Source of the DNA: Henriciella pelagia
GTDB lineage: Bacteria; Pseudomonadota; Alphaproteobacteria; Caulobacterales; Hyphomonadaceae
DNA: 64,000 nt
NCBI RefSeq assembly: GCF_002088945.1
Contig: NZ_NCSU01000003.1
Coordinates: forward strand, 103,863-167,862
Reading direction: 5' to 3'
The notes under the pieces were generated by a model. It was given only the letters and a program-made list of their open reading frames with translations, made no database searches and was not told the origin of the DNA. Both the position numbers and the translations under genes were made by a program. The number at the start of each line of letters is the position of its first letter. The stretch's first letter is position 1. This document shows positions 1-8,069 of the stretch, one piece after another.

Positions 1-585
1 CTTCACATTGGGGGACTCGCCGGCACCGGCCCGACTAGCGGCGGCTTCCAGCGGGAAGCTCATGATGATGTCGGCGGCGCTGAACTCCTTGCCGGCGAAC
101 CAGCCCGTCTCGGCCAGTGAAGCATCCCAGTATTCGATCTGCTCTTTCAGGCGCGGATCGACAAAACCCGCTTCGGCGCGGCGCGAAACGCCCCTGACGA
201 GCGGGCGCATGAAGGCATTTGCGTTCTCCGGCAGACGCTGGAAGACGAGCTTCATCAGCAAGGGCGGCATGGCAGAGCCTTCGGCATAATGCATCCAGTA
301 AGTCCAGGCGCGGCCCTCAGGCGTGCCTTTCTCGGGGCGTAGGCGTCCGCCGCCATGCGTATCAATGATGTATTCTATGATGGCGCCTGTCTCGGCGACG
401 ATAATGCCGTCATCTTCCAGCACGGGAGACTTGCCGAGCGGGTGGATGGCGCGCAGCGAATCGGGCGCCAGCATGGTTTCCGGGTCGCGCTGGTAATGGA
501 CGATCTCGTAATCGAGCTCCAATTCCTCCAGTAGCCACAGGATACGCTGCGAGCGCGAGTTTTCGAGGTGGTGGATCTTGATCAT
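1..585 (-). CDS. Glutathione S-transferase (C-terminal end outside window)
   Basis: Seen: 195 codons from an ATG at 585, with the frame still open at base 1, so the gene continues outside the window. The N-terminal half has the thioredoxin-like GST pattern: NSRSQRILWLLEELEL near residue 8, then HPLGKSPVLEDDG and the glutathione-contacting IVAETGAIIEYI around residues 47-70. The second half is helical like a GST C-terminal domain. Family knowledge: cytosolic GSTs conjugate glutathione to electrophiles or act as peroxidases or isomerases. The substrate cannot be told from this. It reads as a single gene, separated from the hydrolase by about 85 bp. Confidence 0.9.
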   Translation of the reverse strand, partial: MIKIHHLENSRSQRILWLLEELELDYEIVHYQRDPETMLAPDSLRAIHPLGKSPVLEDDGIIVAETGAIIEYIIDTHGGGRLRPEKGTPEGRAWTYWMHYAEGSAMPPLLMKLVFQRLPENANAFMRPLVRGVSRRAEAGFVDPRLKEQIEYWDASLAETGWFAGKEFSAADIIMSFPLEAAASRAGAGESPNVK

Positions 586-669
586 ACTGGTCTGCTTTCC
601 ATGGCTCCTTATGGAGCAATTAGATGGCCCGAACGGGAAAGAAAGCTGTGACGCTGCGGGAAGCGCGGA

Positions 670-1617
670 TCAGATGTTGGCATCGGCCAGAAGCGCGTCA
701 AAGCCGTCCCAGAAGAGTGCACGCTTGTCATCTGTTTCCATGAGGATTTCGTGGCGTGCGCCTTCAATCGTCGTATGCGTGCAATGCGGCAGGAATTTCG
801 CTACGCGTGCGTGCGCCTTGTTGTCGACCAGCTTTTCCTCTCCTGCACTCGCGACATAGACCGGGATGTCGATGGTGCGCAGCATGGCTGGCCTGGTCGT
901 GGCGGCGAGGATGTCGAGGGAGGCGCCGAGCCAGCCCCAGGTAACCGGACCAAGCTCCAGTTCCGGCGCGACATCAATCAGGGTGCGCTGGAGCTGCCAG
1001 CGGGCGCGATCATGTGTGACAATATTGGTTTCAAAGGATTCGGGTGGGCCGGGCTGGCGCGCATAGTCGCCGGACTTGCCCATGGCGCGCATTGCCCAGA
1101 TAAGATAACGCGCTGCAAAATTGATAGGCAGGCCCCACATCGGTGCAGAGAAGGCGGCCGCTTCGACCTTTACCAGTTTCTGCGCCATGGCTGCGAGGGC
1201 GATGGCCCCGCCCATCGAGTGAGCGATCGAGACGTATGGGCGCGGCAGTTCCGCGCCGAGCGTGTCGAGCCCGTTCCGGAGTGCGCCCATGAAAGTCTCG
1301 AACCGGTCGATATGGCCTTTTGCGGGGTCATCGAGGAGACGGTCGGACAGGCCCTGGCCCGGCCAGTCCAGGATTACGATGGCAAAGCCACGCGCCTGCA
1401 GGTCTCGCGCTGTCTCGAAATATTTCTCAATGAACTCGGTACGGCCCGGACATATGATAGCGGTGCCGCGTGGCGTGTCAGAGAGGCTGGGTGCGGCGCA
1501 GGCGCGAAGCGTGCGCCCCGCAATGCCTTCAAACCACACCAGCCGTGCGCCATCCGGAGGCGAATTTCCCGGGACGTTCACGAATTCGGACCGGCGGATG
1601 GTGTCTGTGTCGCTCAT
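670..1617 (-). CDS. Alpha/beta hydrolase, monoacylglycerol lipase / lysophospholipase type
   Basis: A 315-residue alpha/beta hydrolase. The nucleophile elbow is AHSMGG (Ser about 134), preceded by the oxyanion-strand motif DWPGQGLSD near residue 84, and a C-terminal GARHEIL supplies the catalytic His. This arrangement is typical of the PldB / monoacylglycerol lipase group (COG2267), which cleave lysophospholipids or monoacylglycerols. No signal peptide is visible, so it is probably cytoplasmic. An ATG at 1617 follows directly after an in-frame GTG at 1620; the ATG is preferred, but neither has a strong ribosome site. The actual substrate is not known. Confidence 0.88.
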   Translation of the reverse strand: MSDTDTIRRSEFVNVPGNSPPDGARLVWFEGIAGRTLRACAAPSLSDTPRGTAIICPGRTEFIEKYFETARDLQARGFAIVILDWPGQGLSDRLLDDPAKGHIDRFETFMGALRNGLDTLGAELPRPYVSIAHSMGGAIALAAMAQKLVKVEAAAFSAPMWGLPINFAARYLIWAMRAMGKSGDYARQPGPPESFETNIVTHDRARWQLQRTLIDVAPELELGPVTWGWLGASLDILAATTRPAMLRTIDIPVYVASAGEEKLVDNKAHARVAKFLPHCTHTTIEGARHEILMETDDKRALFWDGFDALLADANI

Positions 1618-1703
1618 CACTATTCTTTAGCAGACAAGAAAGGCGCCGGCAGTCAAGCTGCGCAGCGCCTTCCGGTCGTCTGGCAAGGTTGGAAACCTGC
1701 CCG

Positions 1704-2006
1704 TTACGAGAACTTTTTCATAAGTCCTTGCAGCTGCATGGCAACCGACATGTCGCCGAGGACTTTCAGCTTGCCCTGCATGAATGCCATGGTTGGGTCC
1801 ATCTGGCCGGCGGCCAGCTTCTGGAAGTCATCCCAGTCGACCTTGACGGTTGCGTCGGCGTCCGCGTCGGAATTGTCAGCCTTGCCGGCTGCTCCGTCGA
1901 TGAAAAGCTTGCCGACATCGCCAAAGTCGAATTTCACTTTCTTGGTGAAGTCGCCGCCAGCCGAAACTGCTTCATTGGCTTTCTGGGTGAGAGTTGCGAG
2001 ATCCAT
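1704..2006 (-). CDS. SCP2 sterol-binding domain protein
   Basis: A 100-residue stand-alone SCP2 domain. The body VKFDFGDVGKLFIDG, a run of Asp/Ala repeats (NSDADADATVKVDWDDF) and the C-terminal GKLKVLGDMSVAMQLQGL are typical of bacterial sterol-carrier-like proteins. The family binds lipids or acyl-CoA in a hydrophobic tunnel, and bacterial members usually accompany fatty-acid or sterol metabolism. An AGGAGG ribosome site lies just upstream of the ATG at 2006. It is transcribed in the same direction as the lipase-like hydrolase, with an 83-bp gap, which fits a lipid-related role but does not prove one. Confidence 0.9.
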   Translation of the reverse strand: MDLATLTQKANEAVSAGGDFTKKVKFDFGDVGKLFIDGAAGKADNSDADADATVKVDWDDFQKLAAGQMDPTMAFMQGKLKVLGDMSVAMQLQGLMKKFS

Positions 2007-2124
2007 GAACGCCTCCTGGTATTGGAACCACAGCGATAAAGCAGTTCGTGGGTAGTTTAGGCAAGGCCTAAACGACTGAAAATGACGCCTATGTCACGAA
2101 AATTACGGTCTGGTTGGAGATCCG

Positions 2125-2595
2125 CTACGTGCCGTCGAACGCGGCCTTCAGTGCGGCGATATCAAACTTGACCATCTTCATCATCGCGTTCCGCGCGCGA
2201 CCGGCAGCCTGCTTGTCATCGCTTTCCATCATGGACGGCAGGATGGCTGGTACAATTTGCCAGGACACGCCATACTTATCGACCAGCCAGCCGCACATGT
2301 GCTCCTTGCCGCCACCGGCGAGCAAGGCGGACCACAACCGGTCGATCTCTGCCTGGTCGTCTGCCAGAACTGAAATGGAGGCTGCCGGGGTGAGTTCATA
2401 CATTGGCCCTCCATTCAGTGTCATATAAGGCGTGCCAGCGAGCGTAAATTCCACCACGAGGGCCGGTTTGCCGGGCTCCGGATAGGAGCGGCTTTCAATA
2501 TGGCTGCCCGGCAACAGCGACACGTAAAACTCTGCGGCTTCCTCGCCCTGTCCGTTGAAACAGAGGCAGGTTCTCACCTTTGAAGTATAATTCAT
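2125..2595 (-). CDS. VOC family protein (PhnB-like)
   Basis: A 156-residue vicinal-oxygen-chelate fold protein of the PhnB / '3-demethylubiquinone methyltransferase' type. It starts with VRTCLCFNGQGEEAAEFYVSLLPGS, then a strand pair with TPYMTLNGGPMYELTP, and ends in the typical YGVSWQIVP. Despite the database name these are not methyltransferases; their activity is generally unknown. Its start overlaps the upstream HhH gene by four bases, so it is the last gene of the TetR-led operon running from 4431 down to 2125. Similar VOC genes often sit next to SRPBCC (YndB/AHSA1) genes, as here. Confidence 0.88.
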   Translation of the reverse strand: MNYTSKVRTCLCFNGQGEEAAEFYVSLLPGSHIESRSYPEPGKPALVVEFTLAGTPYMTLNGGPMYELTPAASISVLADDQAEIDRLWSALLAGGGKEHMCGWLVDKYGVSWQIVPAILPSMMESDDKQAAGRARNAMMKMVKFDIAALKAAFDGT

Positions 2596-2834
2596 TTCCG
2601 GGACTCCTCAGTCGACGAAACGAAGGCATAGCCACTATTCTCCAGCGCGGATTCGAGTATGGGCATTGCCGATGGGCCGATACCATGCAGGTCTGCGAGG
2701 GCTTGCCGAGACCAGACCGACAGGTCTTTCGGCTTTGTGATGCCATTCCTGAGCAAAGCGCGCTTGGCCGGTTTCGACAGTTTCGCGAACGATGCATGCA
2801 GCGCCGAGTAGTCGTAAATGCTTTCAGATATCAT
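2592..2834 (-). CDS. Small helix-hairpin-helix DNA-binding-like protein
   Basis: An 80-residue protein. Its C-terminal half, ALADLHGIGPSAMPILESAL, is a helix-hairpin-helix resembling the RNA polymerase alpha C-terminal domain. The N-terminal half (LSKPAKRALLRNGITKPKDLSVWSR) resembles the preceding helices of that fold. It overlaps the SRPBCC gene by one base (TGATG) and the VOC gene by four, so it is translationally coupled on both sides. Such small HhH proteins are common in VOC/SRPBCC operons. Whether this one binds DNA, and what it regulates, is unknown. Confidence 0.75.
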   Translation of the reverse strand: MISESIYDYSALHASFAKLSKPAKRALLRNGITKPKDLSVWSRQALADLHGIGPSAMPILESALENSGYAFVSSTEESRK

Positions 2835-3331
2835 CAGACACGTGCCCCAACTGACTGGGCTGTCTCTTCAAGCTGGTCCGCAGCAGCGCCCCAGCCTTGC
2901 TCAAAGCCCATTTCAACATGCTGTTTCATCGTTTCGGCATTGCGGTGGCGCGCGCCCCAGATGAAACGGGTCTTTCCATCTTCGGTGTCGCTGAGCTCGA
3001 CAAAGCCGGTCATGAAGCCGTCGCCCTGCGGGACATAGCCTTCGGTGTAGAAGTCAGTGAAGACAAGGCGTTCCTCTGGCACGATTTCCAGCCACATCCC
3101 CTTATTCTCCATGCGCTCGCCATCGGGGCCAGCGAACACAGTGTTGAACCGGCCTCCGGGGCGCAGGTCGAAGTCAGCTTCAGGTACGCTCCAAGGGCGC
3201 GGGCAATGCCATTGCTTGAGCAGGTCTTCCTCTGTCCAGCAGCGCCACACGGCGTGGCGCGGGGCATCGATGATGCGACCGATGACCAGTTCGAACTCGT
3301 TTGCGGGTGTGACGTCTATTGGGGTCGCCAT
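2834..3331 (-). CDS. SRPBCC (AHSA1-like) domain protein
   Basis: A 165-residue START-like fold protein of the AHSA1/YndB group. It has the signature RIIDAPRHAVWRCWTEEDLLKQW near the N-terminus and the paired strands LRPGGRFNTVFAGPDG and IVPEERLVFTDFY. The fold forms a hydrophobic ligand pocket; the ligands of bacterial members are mostly unknown. It is the third gene of the operon headed by the TetR regulator and is followed by the HhH gene with a one-base overlap. No signal peptide is present. Confidence 0.88.
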   Translation of the reverse strand: MATPIDVTPANEFELVIGRIIDAPRHAVWRCWTEEDLLKQWHCPRPWSVPEADFDLRPGGRFNTVFAGPDGERMENKGMWLEIVPEERLVFTDFYTEGYVPQGDGFMTGFVELSDTEDGKTRFIWGARHRNAETMKQHVEMGFEQGWGAAADQLEETAQSVGARV

Positions 3332-3366
3332 GAGTCAGGTCTCCTGTGAGGGCGTTGTGTCTGGGG

Positions 3367-3813
3367 CTATTCGTCAGGAATGTTCGGCTCGACGAGGCGG
3401 GCAAGATTCAGAAGCGACTCCTGCCAGCCGAGATAACAGCCGTCGGTCGGGATCATGTCCGGAATACCGTCCTGGACGATGGACACCTCCGTGCCGACGG
3501 AGACCGCCTTGATCTCGATCATGTTGCGCATTTCGCCTGTGAGGTTCGGATCGTCGAAGCGGGTTGTGTAGATGATGCGCTCACCGGGCGTCAGCTCAAT
3601 GAATGTGCCTTCGAAACTGTGGCTGTTGCCTGTCGTGAAATTGGCGAAGGCCATCCGGAAGCCGCCGCCGACTTTGGCGTCCATCGAATGGAGGGTCGCA
3701 TAGAAGCCGTTTGGCGGGAGCCAACGTGTGTAGGCACCGGGCTCTGTGAAGGCGCGGTAAATCTTGTCAGGCGTGGTGGCGAAGACGCGGTGGAGTTTGA
3801 CAGTCCCGGGCAT
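3367..3813 (-). CDS. SRPBCC domain protein
   Basis: A 148-residue SRPBCC/AHSA1-type protein, a divergent paralogue of the next gene. It has LHRVFATTPDKIYRAFTEP at the start, DAKVGGGFRMAF and ELTPGERIIYTTRFDD in the middle, and a C-terminal helix GWQESLLNLARLVEP. It lies 3 bp after the TetR gene stop, so it is almost certainly co-transcribed and probably under that repressor. Two SRPBCC genes in tandem with a VOC gene suggest a small-molecule binding or detoxification cassette; the ligand is unknown. Confidence 0.88.
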   Translation of the reverse strand: MPGTVKLHRVFATTPDKIYRAFTEPGAYTRWLPPNGFYATLHSMDAKVGGGFRMAFANFTTGNSHSFEGTFIELTPGERIIYTTRFDDPNLTGEMRNMIEIKAVSVGTEVSIVQDGIPDMIPTDGCYLGWQESLLNLARLVEPNIPDE

Positions 3814-3816
3814 GGG

Positions 3817-4431
3817 TCAGACTTTCTTGGCGGGAGAAAAGAGCAAGTGGATGTAGCGGGCGAGGTGATCGACCATGCCTTCGGCGACGGAGCGGTCGCC
3901 GCTCGCCTTGGCAAGGATGAAGGCGCCCTGAAGGACGGCCTGCGTGTGGAGGGCGAGGCTTTTTGCGGTCCAGTCCGGTGTCAGGCCGCGCGCAACGATG
4001 GCCGCCTGGATGTCGTCTTCCAGTGTCTCGGCATGGCCGAAGATCGAGGTCTTGCAGGCGTCGCGGATGGCGGGGTTGGAGGTGTAGGCTTCCTGCACCA
4101 TGGTGCCGACGAGGCAAGTATATTCGGCTTCCTCACCGTCGAGCAGGTCGCGGCGTAGCTGGATGTAGCCGAGCACGCGCTCAACCGGGTCTGCTATCTG
4201 ATGATAGGGAGCAGCGGCGAACATCGCGCCGGTCGTTTCTGACCAGTGGTCGGCAGCCGCCACGCCAAGCGCTTCCTTGCTGTCGAAGTGGTGGAAGAAA
4301 GCCCCCTTGGTAACGCCTGCCTCCTTGCAGAGCTCGTCCACGCTGGTCGCGGCGAAGCCTTTCCGGCGCACAATTGAGAGGGCGGCATCCAGAAGTTTTG
4401 TGCGGGCGGAGACACGTTTGGTGTTCGTCAT
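3817..4431 (-). CDS. TetR/AcrR family transcriptional regulator
   Basis: A 204-residue TetR-type repressor. The N-terminal helix-turn-helix RRKGFAATSVDELCKEAGVTKGAFFHHFDSKEAL (residues about 20-55) is textbook. The C-terminal part is a helical ligand/dimer domain with the TetR_C pattern LVGTMVQEAY. It heads the SRPBCC-SRPBCC-HhH-VOC operon. An 18-bp palindrome at 4441-4458 lies 9 bp upstream of its start, so it probably represses itself and the operon. It may also act on the divergent acyl-CoA carboxyltransferase gene, whose start is about 105 bp away. The inducer is unknown. Confidence 0.92.
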   Translation of the reverse strand: MTNTKRVSARTKLLDAALSIVRRKGFAATSVDELCKEAGVTKGAFFHHFDSKEALGVAAADHWSETTGAMFAAAPYHQIADPVERVLGYIQLRRDLLDGEEAEYTCLVGTMVQEAYTSNPAIRDACKTSIFGHAETLEDDIQAAIVARGLTPDWTAKSLALHTQAVLQGAFILAKASGDRSVAEGMVDHLARYIHLLFSPAKKV

Positions 4432-4440
4432 GAACAGAGC

Positions 4441-4458
4441 ATACCAACTGGTCGGTAT
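4441..4458. promoter_or_regulatory. Candidate TetR operator (18-bp palindrome)
   Basis: The sequence ATACCAACTGGTCGGTAT is an imperfect dyad: outer arms ATACC/GGTAT are perfect and the inner AC/GT is symmetric, with purine/pyrimidine swaps at two positions. It sits between the divergent TetR gene (start 4431) and the carboxyltransferase gene (start 4565), where TetR-family autoregulatory sites usually lie. Operator function is inferred. Confidence 0.7.
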
Positions 4459-4564
4459 TTATGTCAATCGTGTTTCTGGAAGGCGTGATTGACGTGGCGA
4501 GAGGCGGTTGGAGGACGGCGATTGTTCTTGACGGACCCGTCATCAAGATTGGATTGATCATTCC

Positions 4565-6112
4565 ATGTCTTGGGAAAAATCGATTGATGAGCTACGTCGC
4601 CGGGAACGCATGGCGGAGAAAATGGGCGGCGAGGAACCGGTCTCGCGCCAGCGTGGGCGAGGAAAACTGACGGTACGCGAGCGGGTCTCCTTCCTGGTAG
4701 ACCCTGGCAGCTTCCACGAGATCGGCAAGATCGCCGGCGTTGCGACATATGACGATGACGAACAGCTGGAAAGCTTCATGGCGTCCAATTCCGTTGTTGG
4801 TCGCGCGACGCTGGATGGCCGCCCGGCAGTTGTGCTTGGCGATGATTTTACCGTACGCGGCGGCGCGGCGGATGCATCTATTCGCGGAAAGACGGTGATC
4901 GCGCTGAAACAGGCGGTGGAATACCGCATGCCACTGGTCCAGCTGATTGATGGAACGGGGGGCGGCGGCTCAATCAAGATGTTCCTGAAGGACCCGCGCA
5001 CCTACATCCCTGAAACACCGAGCTGGGAGCTGATCGTCGATGGCATGGGCGAGGTCCCGATGGTGTCACTGGCGCTCGGGCCCTGCGCCGGCCTTGGCGC
5101 GGGGCGCGTCGGGGCGAGCCATTATTCGGTGATGGTCAAGGAGCTCAGCCAGGTGTTCGTGGCCGGACCTCCCGTGGCGATTGCAATCGGGGAGGATGTC
5201 TCCAAGGAGGAGCTGGGCGGCTGGGAGATCCAGGCGAAGAATGGCACCGTGGATGACGTTGTCGAGACCGAAGCCGATGCCTTCAGGGCGGCCAAGCGCT
5301 TCCTCTCCTACCTGCCGTCATCAGTGCATGAGCTGCCACCCGTCACGGCGCCGACAGATGATCCGAACCGCAAGGAAGAGAGCCTGATCTCGCTTGTCCC
5401 GAAGGATGGCAAGACGCCGTACAAGCCGCAGAAGATCATCGAGGGCACGGTCGACAAGGGCAGCTTCTTCGAGATTGGCAGCCAGTGGGGCAGGGGGATT
5501 GTCACCGGGCTCGCCCGCATCGATGGTCATCCTGTCGGCATCATGGCCGGCAACCCGTTCTTCCTTGATGGGGCTTGGACCGCTGATGTATGCGACAAGG
5601 TCACGAGGCATATGGACCTCTGCTCGACCTTCCATCTGCCGGTTGTTCACTTCGTCGATTGCGCAGGGTTTGCAGTCGGTGTGAAGCATGAGACGGCGGG
5701 GGTGACGCGCAAGGGCGTGCGGGCCATGGCGGCGGTCTATCAGGCGACAGTGCCGGTGTGCGCCGTGGTGATCCGCAAGGCATTCGGTCTGGCGGGGTCT
5801 GCGATGATGAACCCGACCAAGGCCAAGTGGCGCTATTGCTGGCCGTCAGGGAACTGGGGCTCGCTGCCGATGGCGGGCGGCATCGAGGCGGCGTTCCGCA
5901 AGGAGCTGGCGGAGACCGATGACAAGGAAACCTTGCTGAAGTCGCTCTACAAGAAGTTCGAGGCGATGGAGGACCCGTTCCGCACCGCCGAAGCATTCTT
6001 CGCCGAAGAGATCATCGACCCGCGCGAAACGCGGCCGCTACTGGTCGATTTCGTACATCACGTCCGTCGGCGGATGGAGCCCGGCAAGACAAGTTTCGGC
6101 CCAAGGCCCTGA
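4565..6112 (+). CDS. Acyl-CoA carboxylase, carboxyltransferase (beta) subunit
   Basis: A 515-residue biotin-dependent carboxyltransferase of the PccB/MccB/AccD5 type. The N-terminal half has RGKLTVRERVSFLVDPGSF, the substrate-pocket GTGGGGSIK and GPCAGLGAGRVGASHYSVM. The C-terminal half has GIMAGNPFFLDGAWT and FVDCAGFAVGVKHE. The enzyme moves the carboxyl group from biotin to an acyl-CoA such as propionyl-, methylcrotonyl- or a related branched acyl-CoA. No biotin carboxylase/BCCP subunit is adjacent, so its partner must be elsewhere. It is divergent from the TetR gene and may share the operator at 4441-4458. The substrate cannot be assigned from sequence alone. Confidence 0.92.
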   Translation: MSWEKSIDELRRRERMAEKMGGEEPVSRQRGRGKLTVRERVSFLVDPGSFHEIGKIAGVATYDDDEQLESFMASNSVVGRATLDGRPAVVLGDDFTVRGGAADASIRGKTVIALKQAVEYRMPLVQLIDGTGGGGSIKMFLKDPRTYIPETPSWELIVDGMGEVPMVSLALGPCAGLGAGRVGASHYSVMVKELSQVFVAGPPVAIAIGEDVSKEELGGWEIQAKNGTVDDVVETEADAFRAAKRFLSYLPSSVHELPPVTAPTDDPNRKEESLISLVPKDGKTPYKPQKIIEGTVDKGSFFEIGSQWGRGIVTGLARIDGHPVGIMAGNPFFLDGAWTADVCDKVTRHMDLCSTFHLPVVHFVDCAGFAVGVKHETAGVTRKGVRAMAAVYQATVPVCAVVIRKAFGLAGSAMMNPTKAKWRYCWPSGNWGSLPMAGGIEAAFRKELAETDDKETLLKSLYKKFEAMEDPFRTAEAFFAEEIIDPRETRPLLVDFVHHVRRRMEPGKTSFGPRP

Positions 6113-6183
6113 CTTCGCCCAAGATTCGCCGTGAACCTCCCGCCAATAGTATCGCACTGGTAATGTCCGTGGGAGGACGCGAA

Positions 6184-7152
6184 ATGAAGAAACTGATTGT
6201 ACCGGCCCTTGCCGCGATCATGCTAGCCGCGGCGTGCGGTGGGCCCGGTGGTGGGTCGCCGGTCGAATATGACCCATCCCCATCCCCCCCGCCGCCGGCA
6301 CCTGTCATGGAGATGGCGGCTGACGGCGTGGTCGGCGGCATGTCGAAACAGGCCTATTCGGAAGCTCCGTCCCGGCCGGTCGAGCCCGACACACCCGACG
6401 CAGAACCGGGCGTCGAGCAATACATCGCCTACAGTCATTCGCTCGGCATGAAGCTGCCCAAGGGCGGGGTCGACGCGATGATGCAAGCGCATATTGAGGC
6501 CTGTAAGTCTGCCGGCACGAATACCTGCATCGTCATCAACTCCAACACATACAGCTATGACGAGGACCGGGTGAACGGCAATGTCTCGCTGCGAGCAAAG
6601 CCGGAATGGATCGAGCAGTTTCTCGGCGCGGTGGACGCTGCCACCGAAGCGGCCGGCGGCGAGATCACCTCCCGCTCGACCCGCGCGGATGACCTTACCC
6701 GCCAGATCATCGACACAGACTCGCGGCTTGATGCGCAGCGCACCTTGCAGACCCGCCTGGAAGGCCTGCTGGAGCGGCGCGATGGCACGCTTGGCGACCT
6801 GTTGCAGATAGAGCGGGAACTTGCGCGCGTGACCGGCGATATCGAGTCGATCGAGGCGCAGCTGAAGGCGCTACGCCTGCGGGTGTCGATGTCGTCCCTC
6901 GACATCTCCTATGAGACGATCATTCCGCCGTTTTCCAGCTCCCGCTCCAATCCGCTTGGAGAGGCGTTCGGCAACTTCTTCTATAACCTCTCGGCGGCGA
7001 TTGGCGCAGTGATCACGGCTTTCGCGGTCGGCCTGCCTTGGCTCCTGCTTTTGGGCGTTTTCCTCTGGATCTGGCTGAAGCTGATCTGGCCCCGGATGCG
7101 CGGGACCCGGAAGAAGAAGGCGACGGCCGCTGACGAGTCGAAAGCGACGTAG
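6184..7152 (+). CDS. DUF4349 domain lipoprotein
   Basis: 322 residues from an ATG at 6184, chosen because a GGAGG ribosome site lies at 6172-6176 and the resulting N-terminus MKKLIVPALAAIMLAAAC is a clean lipoprotein signal with the modified Cys at 18. A Pro-rich linker follows, then the DUF4349 body with a long coiled-coil region (TRQIIDTDSRLDAQRTLQTRLEGLLERR) and a C-terminal transmembrane helix (PWLLLLGVFLWIWLKLIW) with a basic tail. DUF4349 proteins are envelope proteins of unknown function. Its last 140 bp overlap, tail to tail, the pseudouridine synthase gene on the other strand. Confidence 0.88.
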   Translation: MKKLIVPALAAIMLAAACGGPGGGSPVEYDPSPSPPPPAPVMEMAADGVVGGMSKQAYSEAPSRPVEPDTPDAEPGVEQYIAYSHSLGMKLPKGGVDAMMQAHIEACKSAGTNTCIVINSNTYSYDEDRVNGNVSLRAKPEWIEQFLGAVDAATEAAGGEITSRSTRADDLTRQIIDTDSRLDAQRTLQTRLEGLLERRDGTLGDLLQIERELARVTGDIESIEAQLKALRLRVSMSSLDISYETIIPPFSSSRSNPLGEAFGNFFYNLSAAIGAVITAFAVGLPWLLLLGVFLWIWLKLIWPRMRGTRKKKATAADESKAT

Positions 7153-7909
7153 AGGCCTTGATGAGGCTGGCGCGCTCTTCACTGGTGAGGGCGCGCCACT
7201 TGCCTTCCGGCAGGCTGCCGATCTCCAGCGTGCCGATACGGGTACGGTAAAGGTCCACGACAACGAGGCCGACAAGCTCGCACATGCGGCGGATCTGGCG
7301 GTTGCGGCCTTCGCGCAGGACAAAGCGCAGGCGGCCGGGGCTGACCTGGTCGACCTTGGCGGCCTTCAGGCGGCGCCCGTCGAGAGAGAGGCCGTGGCGC
7401 AGCTTGCCAATCGCCTGCGGCGTGACCTGGCCGGTGACGGTGACGAGATACTCCTTCTCAAGGTCCGAGGCCGGGCCGATGATGGCCTTGGCGAGCACGC
7501 CATCTTCCGACAGAAGGAGCAGACCGCGACTGTCCATGTCGAGCCGTCCTAGCGGGGCGAAATTGGTGCTGCGGCCGGGGATTTTCGGGCTCTTGCCGAT
7601 GAGGTTGGCGCTGGTCGCAAGGCGGATCGCCGGTGTCTGCTCCGGCTCTGGCTGGGCGGAGACGAAGCCGACTGGCTTGTGCAGGACGACGGTGAGCTGG
7701 TCGTCGAGCTTCTGCGCGGCCCGTCCGGCAAGCTCAAAGGTCTGGCCCGGCTCGATCTTGTGACCAGGCTCGTTGACCGTCTCCCCATCGACCTTCACCG
7801 CGCCATCGGCAATCAGGGCTTCGGCCTCCCGCCTTGAGCAGAGGCCGAGCTGGGCCATCCATTTGTTGAGGCGGACAGGTGCGTCGCCCTGATAAGTCTG
7901 GCGTGTCAT
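7013..7909 (-). CDS. Pseudouridine synthase, RsuA/RluB/RluF family
   Basis: A 298-residue protein with an N-terminal S4 RNA-binding domain (VRLNKWMAQLGLCSRREAE) and a catalytic domain holding GRLDMDSRGLLLLSEDG, whose Asp is the nucleophile, plus the family motif GRNRQIRRMCE. Enzymes of this group isomerise a uridine in 23S or 16S rRNA. RluF or RluB is the likeliest match, but the target base cannot be read here. The fold ends near residue 245. The Ser/Arg/Lys-rich tail beyond that is the antisense of the DUF4349 transmembrane region, so the extension may be a by-product of the gene overlap. Confidence 0.9.
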   Translation of the reverse strand: MTRQTYQGDAPVRLNKWMAQLGLCSRREAEALIADGAVKVDGETVNEPGHKIEPGQTFELAGRAAQKLDDQLTVVLHKPVGFVSAQPEPEQTPAIRLATSANLIGKSPKIPGRSTNFAPLGRLDMDSRGLLLLSEDGVLAKAIIGPASDLEKEYLVTVTGQVTPQAIGKLRHGLSLDGRRLKAAKVDQVSPGRLRFVLREGRNRQIRRMCELVGLVVVDLYRTRIGTLEIGSLPEGKWRALTSEERASLIKASTSLSTRQRPSPSSSGSRASGARSASARSRGKRPKAGAKAGRPRKP

Positions 7910-8069
7910 GCGGCCTGACTAGCAGAGCGGGCAGCAGCTGGCGACTGCGATCCACGCCTGCCTCGGCGGCTTATGCATATTTGCATGCGAGATCGCTGCA
8001 GTCGTGCGTTGAAGTGGTGGGCGACATGTCCCATTTCGCAGGCGCAGCAAAAATTGTGCGGAGCACAAA

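Noticed and set aside
751..2055. 434-codon plus-strand frame at the hydrolase/SCP2 genes
   Set aside because: It spans two real minus-strand genes and a gap, with no ribosome site or recognisable domain.
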